Assembly: GCA_950097015.1 (NCBI GenBank)
Contig: CATNEN010000032.1
Coordinates: 1,860,001 to 1,924,000, forward strand
DNA from: Macrostomum hystrix
Lineage: Eukaryota; Platyhelminthes; Macrostomidae
DNA length: 64,000 nucleotides
Reading direction: 5' to 3'
The notes beneath the pieces are model-generated. The model saw nothing but the letters and a program-made list of their open reading frames with translations, ran no database searches and was not told the DNA's origin. The position numbers and the translations under genes are program-made. Below, in pieces: positions 48,001-58,394 of the stretch (positions are counted from its first letter, which is position 1; each line of letters starts with the position of its first letter).

Positions 48001-51000
48001 TATAATGGCGCCACCCTCCACTTAGAATGGCGCCACCCTCTACTTAGAATGGCGCCACCCTCTACTTAGAATGGCGCCACCCTCCACTTAGAATGACGCC
48101 ACCCTCCACTTAGAATGGCGCCACCCTCCACTTAGAATGGCGCCACCCTCTACTTAGAATGGCGCCACCCTCCACTTAGAATGGCGCCACCCTCTACATA
48201 GAATGGCGCCACCCTCCACTTAGAATGGCGCCACCCTCTACTTAGAATGGCGCCACCCTCCACTTAGAATGGCGCCACCCTCCACTTAGAATGACGCCAC
48301 CCTCCACTTAGAATGGCGCCACCCTCCACTTAGAATGGCGCCACCCTCCACTTAGAATGGCGCCACCCTCTACTTAGAATGACGCCACCCTCCACTTAGA
48401 ATGGCGCCACCCTCCACTTAGAATGGCGCCACCCTCTACTTAGAATGACGCCACCCTCCACTTAGAATGGCGCCACCCTCCACTTAGAATGGCGCCACCC
48501 TCTACATAGAATGGCGCCACCCTCCACTTAGAATGGCGCCACCCTCTACTTAGAATGGCGCCACCCTCCACTTAGAATGGCGCCACCCTCCACTTAGAAT
48601 GACGCCACCCTCCACTTAGAATGGCGCCACCCTCTACTTAGAATGGCGCCACCCTCCACTTAGAATGGCGCCACCCTCCAGATTGAGTGACCCCAGACGC
48701 TGGTTAGAATTTAATTTTAAGTTGCGCCAACTTTAAATTCCAGGAAATGTCCATAAACCGGCCGGCCCTTGGACTGTGTCCGCCGGCTGACTGGGTGAAG
48801 CGCCTGAACGGCAGTCTACTCTCTGTGGCGCCAAAGGGCCTGAACCGCGTCCAGACCATGATGTGCGGCTCTTGTTCCAATGAGAACGCCATCAAAATGC
48901 TTTTCATGCTCTTTATGGTGAGCACTAATCGGGCGCCGTAGATAATACTGCTGACACGTTCTACTATTAGTAGACCGGCTAAAGTTTTTATTCTACAAAC
49001 GTAATCAAAGTAGATAAGTTGAAAACTTAGAGGGTATGACGTGAAATAATATATAATAGCGAATAGAGGGTGAGATAATAATTGATTACACCTGCCCCAA
49101 TTGGGTCAGATGTGCAGCCGCCAGCACAGCCGCAGCTAATGCGCTGCGCATCTGAAGGCTGCGTACGGCTGTTCAGTCCATGGACTGGGGGGGACGCCAC
49201 ACCCACCTTCAATTATCCCAGCTGATGCTGGTACCCATTCAACTGCTGGGTGAACTGAAGAATTGCAGAAATAAGTGTCTTGCTAAAGGACACAAATTGT
49301 TCCAGTCGGGAATCGAACCCCCGACCTTCAAGTCGTGAGTCCGACGCCCTAACCACAGGGCTACAACCTCTTGAGGGTGGGATAAAATAGCGAATAGAGG
49401 GTGAGATAAAATAGCCAGTAGAGGGTGACATAGAATGGCGTTTGAGAACATCTTTAAAATTAGTTCACATCCTCCATCCTGTTGCTAGGCGAAGCAGAGG
49501 GCCGGTCGGCCAGTGAGTCAGCAGGAGCTGGACTCAACTATGCTTAACCAGCCGCCGGGCAGTCCGCGCCTGTCGATTCTGTCATTCAATCGCGGTTTCC
49601 ACGGCCGCACGATGGGCACTCTGAGCTGCACGAGGTCCAAGGCTTTGCACAAACTGGACGTACCCGCCTTCCAGTGGCCCGCGGTGGATTTTCCCGCTTA
49701 TAAGTATCCACTGGAGGAGAACAAAGACTACAATTCCAAGCAGGAGAAGCTCAGCCTTGCTCAGGTCTTTGTTTGATCTCTGTCAACGAGCTATATATTT
49801 TCAACCTATCTCAGTTCTACTCAAACTACTCGACCAACGCATTCTACTTTACTTTACTCAAGCTACTTTACTTAAACCTGCTTAACCGACTCATTCTAAT
49901 CAGTAATCACCTACTCACCCTACTCACCCTACTCACCCTACTCACCCTACTCACCCTACTCACCCTACTCACCCTACTCACCCTGCTCACCCTACTCACC
50001 CTACTCACCCTAATCACCATACTCACCCTACTAAACCTACTCACCCTAGTCACCCTAGTCACCCTACTCAACCTACTCACCCTACTCACCCTACTCACCC
50101 TACTCAACCTACTCATCCTACTCACCCTACTCGAACTTCCAGGTAGAGGAGACAGTGAACCGTCAGCGCTCAGTTGAGCCCGTTGCTGGGCTCATTGTGG
50201 AGCCAATCCTAGCCGAGGGTGGTGACATCCACGCCCGCCCGGAGTACTTCAGGGCTCTGCGCAGTCTCTGCGCTAAGCTGGACGTGCCTCTGCTGGTTGA
50301 CGAGGTACAAACAGGCGGCGGCATCTGCGGCACCTACTGGGCGCACGAGCAGTGGGGACTGGACAACCCGCCAGACATTGTGACATTCAGCAAGCGGACT
50401 CTCCTCGGAGGAATCTATTTCAACGACAACCTGGTGCCCGACCAGACCTACAGGGTGTACAACACCTGGCTGGGGGAGCCAAGCAAAGTGATGCTCCTGG
50501 AAGCTGTGATTCGCACTATTGAGGAAGAGAAGCTGATGGAGTCAGTAAAGAAGGCTGGCAAGGTGCTGATCAATGGACTGGGTGAGTAGGGCGACTAAGG
50601 TTCGTCTTTGGATTTGAAATCCGAAGATTTGTAATCTTTTCAATTCCCGAATGTCCCCTAAACTTCGCAATTCCCAAACTTCCCAAACCCCAAACTCCCC
50701 AATCCCCAAACTTCCCAATCCCCAAACTTCCCAATCCCCAAACTTCCCAATCCCCAAACTTCCCAATCCCCAAACTTCCCAATCCCCAAACTTCCCAATC
50801 CCCAAACTTCCCAATACCCAAACTTCCCAATCCCCAAACTTCCCAATCCCCAAACTTCCCAATCCCTCATCTACCCTATCCTCAAATTTCTCAATTTTCA
50901 AACTTCTTAATCCCCAAAACTTTTTAATCCCCAAACTTTTCAATCCCCAAACTTCCCAATCCCCAAACTTCCCGATCCCCAAACTTCCCAATCCCAAAAC

Positions 51001-52014
51001 TTCCCAATCCCCAAACTTCCCGATCCCCAAACTACAGTCCCTAAAATCGCTCAAAATCCCTAAAGCCTCAAATCGCTTTTCAAAATCAAAAGCTCCCCAA
51101 AAATCCCTCAAATAAAAAAACGAATCGCAAACGTTGCACCTGACAGAGGAGCTGAGCAAGCGGCATCCGAGCCTCATCAACAGTCCTCGCGGCCTTGGCA
51201 TCATGTGCGCCGTCGACTTCGCCGATGCGAACCTGCGAAACACCGCCGTTGAACGCCTTAGAAACAAAGGTGAGTGGGCGGGGCTCAATGTATTTTTAGT
51301 TGTCCTGCAGGCTATAGTTAATGGTTGTTCGTGTGGAAATTTAATTTTCATTAGCGACCGTCAAAGCAAAGTCAATTTAGCCATCAAATTCGACTATAAT
51401 AACACCCGGGAGCGCTTTTCAGCATTAAAATAAATTATGATGAGCTTTAAAAGATGATTGAGCAGATGGAACCACTGATAATGAAATGTGCGAGTAGCGC
51501 CTACTAGAACGGGGCAACCCCGGTTCATATAATTAAGCCGTTCCAGTCTTTCGAACTGTCAATTTATCCGAATTTCAATTTGCCAATGTGCCCATTTGGC
51601 AGTTGTGAAGCTGTCAATCTTCTGTCAATATCTAAAATTCTAAAATCTGTCAAGCTGTCGGTACACCAATCTTCACATCAATCTGTCAAGCTGTCGGTAC
51701 ACCAATCTTCACATCAATCTTTCGTGCTGTCAGTACATCAATCTGTCAACCTGTCACTACACCAATCTTACACATTACTCTGCACATTTTTCTGTCAAGA
51801 TCTATGTATTCATACGTCAAGCTTTATGTACATCAGTTTGTCAAGCTGTCAGTATATCAATCTGTCAATCTGTCAATCTCTCCCACCAGGCATTAACACT
51901 GGTGGCTGTGGCGAAGTGGGCCTCCGTTTCCGGCCCTCCCTGATCTTCAAGGAGAAGCACGCGAAGATCTTTTTGGAATCCTTTGACACCGTGCTGAAAT
52001 CGATGGCCAAGTGA
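45047..52014 (+). CDS. ABAT: 4-aminobutyrate aminotransferase (GABA transaminase), copy B, eight exons
   Basis: Exons 45047-45104, 45367-45621, 46482-46531, 48744-48917, 49489-49764, 50143-50581, 51147-51269 and 51890-52014. Every exon has exactly the same length as in copy A (1500 bases, 499 aa) and all frames are open. Same landmarks: [41 protein letters not shown] and LRFRPSLIF. Differences from A are few, for example NHPALLKVAHSKEF for [25 protein letters not shown] for [18 protein letters not shown] for MLFLSYM, and TVLKSMAK for SVLQTMAK at the C terminus. Both copies look functional. Intron 4 carries a SINE absent from copy A, and introns 2, 3 and 5 are longer than in A while intron 7 is much shorter. 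Confidence 0.97.
45115..45345. repeat. 21-bp minisatellite in ABAT-B intron 1
   Basis: About 11 copies of the CAGCTCACAATGTCACTCTC unit; shorter than in copy A. Confidence 0.92.
45650..46190. repeat. 13-bp minisatellite in ABAT-B intron 2
   Basis: About 38 copies of CTGATCCCAACAC/CTGATCCCAACAG. A block beginning CCAATGCACCGTGATCC recurs (45816 and 45961), showing a segmental repeat of about 145 bp. Confidence 0.93.
46575..48690. repeat. 22-bp minisatellite in ABAT-B intron 3
   Basis: About 95 copies of CTTAGAATGGCGCCACC plus CTCCA, with TACTT, TACAT and GACGCC variants. Core shared with ABAT-A intron 3 but unit three bases shorter. Confidence 0.97.
49085..49370 (-). mobile_element. tRNA-derived SINE in ABAT-B intron 4
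   Basis: Minus strand: GAGGTTGTAGCCCTGTGG, TTAGGGCGTCGGACTCACG and GGGGGTTCGATTCCCGAC form a tRNA-like head with A and B boxes for RNA polymerase III. The body has TGTCCTTTAGCAAGACACTT and GTTCACCCAGCAGTTGAATG, a conserved body type seen in many animal SINEs. Absent from the equivalent intron of copy A. Confidence 0.88.
49910..50135. repeat. 9-bp minisatellite in ABAT-B intron 5
   Basis: About 24 copies of CTACTCACC, ending at the acceptor CGAACTTCCAG. Confidence 0.93.
50655..51020. repeat. 16-bp minisatellite in ABAT-B intron 6
   Basis: About 22 copies of CCCAATCCCCAAACTT. Confidence 0.93.
51640..51880. repeat. Degenerate 24-bp-type repeats in ABAT-B intron 7
   Basis: CAATCTGTCAAGCTGTC units with drifted spacers; a small relative of the big array in copy A intron 7. 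Confidence 0.75.
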
Positions 52015-52147
52015 TCACCGAAATCGATATATTTGATTGATCGACCATGGAAACGATGGAAATGAATATACTTTCCTTGTCATGGCCTCATTAGACTACC
52101 TAATAAGTATAACTACGGATTGTTTTACTGCTAGGTTTGCATTATTT

Positions 52148-52153
52148 AATAAA
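52148..52153 (+). terminator. Candidate polyadenylation signal of ABAT copy B
   Basis: AATAAA 134 nt after the stop codon. Confidence 0.45.
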
Positions 52154-52514
52154 ATAGTTTTCGCAATGACATCTCAATCTACGTTATAACGCTGTCTGAT
52201 TACAGTGTCAAACCAGTTTACTGTACATGGCACACTGACAATATCCCATCAGCATTATATGCTTGGTGTTTTTGGGTAAACAACCAGTCGTGAAGCGTAA
52301 ATAAATTCATCTTATTAGTACTACGAGTATATACAAATAAACATTTTCTATCGTACGGACAGACTTTTCTTTTTGCCTTTTAGTGATAACACTAGCACAC
52401 TAAGCCCCCCTTGCTCAGACAAAAAATATTGTGTATTGCAGAATGACAAAACACACCTGAAAGTAAACAAAAAAGAAAAATCATTTTGTCAGTACGCTCG
52501 TACATGCGAATACT

Positions 52515-52830
52515 ATCCCCTCAGCAGCAGAGAACCAATGTCCCCTCAGCAGCAGAGAACCAATGTCCCCTCAGCAGCAGAGAACCAATGTCCCCTCAGC
52601 AGCAGAGAACCAATGTCCCCTCAGCAGCAGAGAACCAATGTCCCCTCAGCAGCAGAGAATAAATGTCCCCTCAGCAGCCGAGAACTAATGAGCCCCCAGC
52701 AGTAAATAACCAATGTCCCCCAAACAGCAAAGAACCAATTTCCCCCAAACAGCAGAGAACTAATGTCCCCTCAGCAACAAAAGACCAATGTCCCCCAAAC
52801 AGAAGAGAACCTCCATAATACCATGCTGCC
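52515..52830. repeat. 25-bp minisatellite downstream of ABAT copy B
   Basis: Seven clean copies of CAGCAGAGAACCAATGTCCC plus CTCAG, then drifted copies. Confidence 0.9.
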
Positions 52831-53239
52831 AAACCACCAGCAAAAAATATTTGCCCCCTTTCTTTGAGAGGAAAACAATTGCCCCCTAATAGCAGAGAAA
52901 CGATTTTACTCAACCCAGCAGGCAAAAAATATATCTTAACAGTCAACCAATATTCCTTCGCAGCATTCAATCAATGCCTCCCTTTAGCAGAGAACCAATG
53001 ACCCCCTTAAGCAGGTAACCAATGACTCCCTTTAACAGAGAAGAATTTCCTCTTTAAGCGGAAAGTTATTTCTCCAATAACACATTTTCAGAATTAAATT
53101 TTTAAATAAGAAGCACTAAAAATCAGTACGCCAGTCGAAATTATTTAATCATCAGTACGAATCAATTTAAGAATCAATTACAAATATTAAAAAATCAGTA
53201 CCCCAGTCGAAAATATTTATTTAAGTTGAGAAATATTTA
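52831..53239. other. AT-rich intergenic DNA
   Basis: Further drifted AGAGAACCAATG-like units to about 53030; otherwise nothing recognised. Confidence 0.4.
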
Positions 53240-53390
53240 AACAAATTACTACGCAAGAATTTCGACCAAAGTCCATTCTTTTGATGAAGAAATGGTGAAA
53301 ATCGGTTGAGCCGTTCGGGAGAAAATCAATTACTCACGTCACTAGCAAGCAAACGTTTAATTTTTTGTATACTAGACTAGCAACCAAGAC
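53240..53390 (+). mobile_element. Possible RTE-type LINE 3' end
   Basis: AAATGGTGAAAATCGGTTGA followed by GCCGTTCGGGAGAAAA resembles a conserved 3' segment common in animal RTE retrotransposons. No coding part remains. Confidence 0.35.
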
Positions 53391-53511
53391 CCCCTTTGGG
53401 GGAAGCAAATCGCGCTTTAACCTCTACATGACTGCAGTTATTAGCACTCATATCCGTTACCGACGGCTAGGCCGAAAACGGCCATAGACACTTGCAACAT
53501 CAAATAACGTA

Positions 53512-53605
53512 CAAGGACAACTTAATAACTCAGGACCGGAAACGAGCCAATTCATGGCGAAAAAAGTATGAGGCTCGTTTAAAAGCATTGTTCTATGGCC
53601 CATCC
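53512..53605 (+). repeat. Left inverted terminal repeat of the P-like element
   Basis: 94 bp, exact inverse of 56262-56355. Confidence 0.95.
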
Positions 53606-53708
53606 AAAGCTACGAAAGCGAAGAAATCTGAGCTGAAAATTGAGTTCTTCGCATGCACTTGCAATTGAGAGAGAGAACTTTTATTCTTGCTAGCTGAAAC
53701 TAAATATC

Positions 53709-55966
53709 ATGCCGAGAAAATGCAGCGTTATTTTCTGTTGTTCAAACTACAATAGTAACCGTGATCGGAATGTTACAGTATTTTCGTTTCCTAAACATGC
53801 AACTGAACGAGAGGCTTGGCGACTGTCTCTGCCTAATCAACTGACGGTAAGACTTTCTTCAAATGTGCTTTGCTAATCAGATTTAGCCTGGCCACATGAA
53901 TTCATTAACAATTTTGTTGTTGTTTAGACCGTGACAGACTACATGGGCGTGTGTGCTAAGCACTGGCCTCAAGATGCCCCAATGATAAAAAAGGGAAGAA
54001 ATGAAAGGCCGCTACATCCACCATCAGTTTTCGACGGAGTCCCGCAGTCTTGCCTCGTTCAAACACAAGGTTTGTGAAGTTCTACTGCTTTAATTCAAAT
54101 ATTCGAGCGTATTTGTACTGCATCAAATAGGGTCGAAACGAACCACTAAGATGCGCGCTTGGATATTGCAGTGCGTGCCAGTCGACAGGCTGAGGGAAGA
54201 GGCGTGCTGTTGTCCGAACGATGCCTTTTCCAAGATGAACTAGTAGAATTTCGAGAGCGTGACACGCTGCCATCGTGGACTGAATTCCGAGCATCCATTC
54301 ACTGTTCAGACGTCATCAAAGCACATCAGCTTATTGTTACCATTGTTCAAGAGGAGGTGTTTATCTTCTCGTTAAGCGCCAATGCCGAAATGGTTCTGCG
54401 AGTTTTCGTTTCACCAAACTATTCCGTACGATGCTTTCGGTTACATTCACCAGTTGCGGTTCGAGATCTGCTTGGATTTCAACCAACATTAAAGTATTGG
54501 TCGCAACTTGAAGCTATCATAAATCGTTGTAAAAACTCTACAGTGGACGTCGAAAGTGAGGTGAGGGCATTATCTAAGAACGTTTCTATTGCCTTTAACC
54601 ACGGTGGAGTTGTACCGGACACATCGGTTACATTTATCCTGAAGCTACTCGAGTTCGCCACAACGCACCCAAACAATCGACGATACGACATTGCCACTAT
54701 GCGCCAATCTGCTTTGCTTTACCTGATTAGCAGTTCTGCATACGCACATGCACAGACGCTCCTTCCTTTGCCCCACCAACGCACATTACGCACTCAGTTG
54801 GCTGGTCTAGGAGAGATTGGCACTGAAAATGATGCAAACGAGATCGTAAAGGTCACATTTGCTAAACTGAAACCACAGCAGAAGTATTGTGTGTTGATTT
54901 TCGATGAAATGTATGTCCAGCCATCAATTCGCTATCGGTGCCAACATCTGCTCGGCCAAGCGTCAGACAATCATAACAAAACTGCTCGAACAGTGCTCGC
55001 AATAATGTTGAAGCCATTGTTCGGCGGTAAGCCATTTGTTCTAAGGCTGCTACCGATTTTTCTTCTTTCTGCCGACTATTTGTACCACCAGCTTCGAAAA
55101 TGCATTCAACTCGTCAATCAACATGGAGGCCTCGTTGTGGCGCTTGTGTGTGACAACCATCCCACAAACAGAAAGTGCTTCTCGATGTTTTCTGCTCAAC
55201 AGACGAAACCTTGGATCGGCAAATCTGAATCACAGGATTCTACTTTCTTTTTGCTCCATGATGTTGTGCACCTTGTAAAGTCAATTCGGAACAATTGGCA
55301 GTCTGAGTCTGATGGAATGCTAACCATTCGTTTGCCTGAGTCTATAACGGTCGTCACGGCTAAGTGGTTAGACATTGTAGAGCTGTATAAATCTGAAGCG
55401 TATCACATTGTTAAGCGTACAGGCATTACATACGAACTATCGACGCTCGATGACTGCTATGTCAAAGCAGAGAGCCTATCAATGGCCGAAAAGGCATCTG
55501 TTTATTATATTGCAGGTCAGGCATGCATTTGTGTTACTTAAACTTGGATGGAAATAACGATTGCTGAGGTGAAAACTGAGGCATAATAATAACATTTCAG
55601 GCTACATAACGTTTAAGGAGAAAAATTGCCGGTGAAGATCCTGCCGATAATTTAAACACCTCACTCTGTGAATTCACTGAAATGATTTCCCGGGGAAAGT
55701 TGAAGCACCCGCCAAAGTGGCTCTTCAATTTTGCTTGCCTCTGTTTCGGATGCTTCATTTCGCTGCGATCACCGTCATGTGCTTTGCGAGTGCGGAAATT
55801 GTTTGCTGCCGTTGGCGAGTTTTACTTCCCTAAAGCAGATGTTCTGGGATGCTGCGTGCGCCTCACCAACTGTTTCTTCAAGGGTTATGTTCAACGAGGA
55901 ACAAAGAGCGCTCCTTCGCCTGATAAAGCGCACGATAGAAAAATACTGAAGCTGAGTGGACAGTGA
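53709..55966 (+). pseudogene. P-element transposase (THAP domain plus RNase H-like domain), one frameshift
   Basis: Exons 53709-53846, 53928-54069, 54172-55515 and 55601-55966. The first two encode a THAP C2CH zinc finger: MPRKCSVIFCCSNYNSN, then FSFPKHATEREAWRLSLP, VCAKHWPQD and RPLHPPSVF. Exon 3 encodes the P-type RNase H fold with LIFDEMYVQPSIRYRC (first Asp), VALVCDNHPTNRKCFSMF (second Asp) and LLHDVVHLVKSIRNNW. The stretch that should hold the rest of the GTP-binding insertion and the final catalytic Glu (D-x-L-E) is only about 40 residues and I cannot find that motif, so an in-frame internal deletion is likely. In exon 4 the frame shifts at an A5 run (about 55620); afterwards CEFTEMISRGKLKHPPKWLF and NCFFKGYV are family-like. 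Confidence 0.88.
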
Positions 55967-56261
55967 GCGAACCTGGAGCAAACACTTTACTATTAATCAT
56001 AGTCAGCTCTTGTCCCGTTATGTGACTGTTATTTTCCTCTCTGTTTGCAGTTCAGATGAAGAAAGAATCGTAAATTTTTCTCGAGTTTCCTTATACATGT
56101 GCTGCATGTACAGCTTTCCCATTGTGTATTTTCACGACGTTTTTTATGTAATAAAACTATTCAACATTTAAGAAAACCGACCCTGCACCCGCCTTCTGAC
56201 TGCCTATTAAAAAGTCAAATATGATACGAGTATACATTCGCAACTGAAAGCATGCGCATAC

Positions 56262-56355
56262 GGATGGGCCATAGAACAATGCTTTTAAACGAGCCTCATA
56301 CTTTTTTCGCCATGAATTGGCTCGTTTCCGGTCCTGAGTTATTAAGTTGTCCTTG
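56262..56355 (-). repeat. Right inverted terminal repeat of the P-like element
   Basis: 94 bp, exact inverse of 53512-53605. Confidence 0.95.
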
Positions 56356-56478
56356 ATAACGTATGTGTTGTTGTGACCACTGTTCCCGCCTATAGTCTCA
56401 CTAAGATTTGATTTTTACTCGGTAGTATTTTTGTCCCACTGACTTTGCTGTGTACCTTTCTTTTGCTGAAAGTTAGCC

Positions 56479-57611
56479 ATGGATCCCCTTTACTCATCAA
56501 ACTCTGAGGACGATTTTTTTACTGACGACGAAGATGGATCCTATTATTTTGATGAAGAGCCTGGTGAGGACGGTGACAACGTTGAAAGCGCGAGTAGTTC
56601 TGAAGATGAGGACATCGAAATGGAAGAAGATCTGGAGTGGTATCAAGTTGTCGAAGGGACAGACGTCAGACCGTCAGTGGTTCCAGAGTTCGTGGGCACA
56701 CCCGGAGTTCGACCGGACTGGGTACCACCGCAACCGGCGAATGGCAGTGAGGCAGAATATTTGCTTCAGTATTTGACAGACGAGCTGTTTGAAAGCATTG
56801 CCAGGTGGACAAATGAACGGGCCTGGAGTTTCGTTGAGGGAAAACCAGTTGATGAGCTGCCAAAGGTGGTGTCTACATGGAAAGATTGTAGTGTGGATGA
56901 AGTGAGGAAGCTGATCGGCATCGTGCTGCTCATGGGCGTTGATGACAAACCTGAGATTAGTTCCTACTGGACGAAAGATCCCGTGTACCACTGCCTTTTT
57001 TGGCTCAGCCGCACTCACTCTCGCGTGATCGTTTTAAGCAGATTCTTTCTTGCCTTCGCTTCTACAGTAGCGCCGGTCCTGCTCCCCATAGCCCAATCGA
57101 CAAGATCTCTCCGTTCCTTGCTCTTGTGCAGCGAGTTTGTCGAAACAACTACATGCCAGACCAGCAGCTGTCGATCGACGAGACTCTGGTCTTGTACAAA
57201 GGACGGGTACAGTTCAGGCAGTACATACCCTCCAAGAAGAGCAAGTACGGAATCAAGCTATACTGCCTGTGTGAGGCCAAGTCTGGATACCTGTGGAACT
57301 TTGCTGTCCACACGACGCAGCAGGAAAATGCTAGATTCGGTGCTGGACTAGACAGCGGAGCCCTGTCTTTCAGCGAGCGAGTCGTCGCCGAGCTATGCCG
57401 TGACGTGTTGCACCTCGGCCACCACGTATTCACCGATAGTTGGTTTACGTCGCATCGACTAGCTTCGTGGCTGCTGGCCCGTGACACCATGCTCACCGGC
57501 ACCGTGCGCAAAGATCGTGGACCGCCGCCACTGCTGCGAGCCGCAAACCTGCGCCCTACGTCATCAGCGTTCGCTCCGAGACGAAAAGATGTTGAAAAAT
57601 TTCTAATTTAA
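56479..57611 (+). pseudogene. piggyBac transposase, frameshifted and C-terminally truncated
   Basis: Starts MDPLYSSNSEDDFFTDDEDG with an acidic N terminus, then DELFESIARWTNERA and VRKLIGIVLLMGV, typical of piggyBac proteins. A T6 run at about 56995 breaks the frame by one base; the next frame continues SRDRFKQILSCLRFY, QQLSIDETLVLYKGR (first catalytic Asp), SKKSKYGIKLYCLCEA, and HVFTDSWFTSHRLASWLL (second Asp). The third Asp, the C-terminal part and the zinc-ribbon are missing: it stops at KDVEKFLI. It starts 123 bp right of the P-like element. No TTAA-flanked terminal repeats were identified. Possibly a domesticated fragment, more likely a dead element. Confidence 0.88.
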
Positions 57612-57639
57612 TATCAACTTTTCTTGATATCTACTCAAT

Positions 57640-57810
57640 AAATAATGGTAACCCTTTCATATATCATGCAATCCCTCGACAAAGCTTGCTAACCCCCTCG
57701 AAAATGTATGCTACCCCTCGACATAATTCATACATTCCCTTCGTTAATTCATGCTTCCACCTCGTTAAATACATGCTACCCCCTGATAATGCATGCTTAT
57801 CAGGGGGTAA
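57640..57810. repeat. Degenerate CCCCTCGA/ATGCATGC repeats ending in a hairpin
   Basis: Loose repeats of ATGCTACCCCCTCGA-like units. At 57777-57809 lies a perfect 13-bp stem (TACCCCCTGATAA and TTATCAGGGGGTA) around TGCATGC. Confidence 0.6.
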
Positions 57811-58394
57811 GCTTACATGGCAAGCGCTGTGCTTTGTGTTTTTTAGTGTTCCAATTGCTAAAGGCTAGCCTGAGTCCACTCACTTTTGCTTTATTTTAAC
57901 AACAATATATGAAATCCAGCCATGCAGTGGCACAGCCACAGCTATTGTGCAGATTTTTACAAAACTGTGTACATCTGTTTAGTCCATGGACAGGGAAGGC
58001 CATGGACTAAAAATAATAATATACATTATTATTTATTATTACATTGATTATTAATAATTATTGCGGGATGGCTGTGGGCAATGGGACTTCATTAATGACA
58101 CTAGACCCGCAGCCAGCGAGGAGGCAATTCTGTCCATTTCGCTGACTCCTGAGCACACACGCACACAGATACTGTGCTCAGGCACACGCTCACACAGGTG
58201 TGTACATCTGCCCTGACTTTCTCATCATCAGGCAGTGTACTCTTCACTGTGCCTTGGAGGCTGGCCCCCAAGGGCGTAAATTGCACGACAAGCCCCAAGC
58301 CTTCTCTACGTGGCTGCGCCCGAAATAAATGTGGCCTCGGTAGCCGCATTGAGCTCAGGGACCTTGGTGCGAGATACATACGCGTTAATCACAT
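57811..58394. other. Intergenic DNA with a SINE fragment
   Basis: CAGCCACAGCTATTGTGCAG and GTTTAGTCCATGGAC (57930-58000) resemble the distal part of the SINE at 49085. The remainder is unassigned. Confidence 0.35.

Larger units (their letters stand above)
53512..56355 (+). mobile_element. P-element-like DNA transposon (2844 bp) with perfect 94-bp inverted repeats
   Basis: Both ends start CAAGGACAACTTAATAACTC, and base-by-base comparison shows 53512-53605 and 56262-56355 to be exact reverse complements. The element is flanked by the perfect 8-bp target duplication ATAACGTA (53504-53511 and 56356-56363). P elements make 8-bp duplications. It holds a THAP-domain transposase gene. Identical termini imply recent mobility. 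Confidence 0.95.

Noticed and set aside
49300-49370. A true tRNA gene
   Set aside because: The tRNA-like part is fused to a SINE body with the conserved CTTTAGCAAGACACTT segment and another copy at 42.1 kb; cloverleaf is imperfect.
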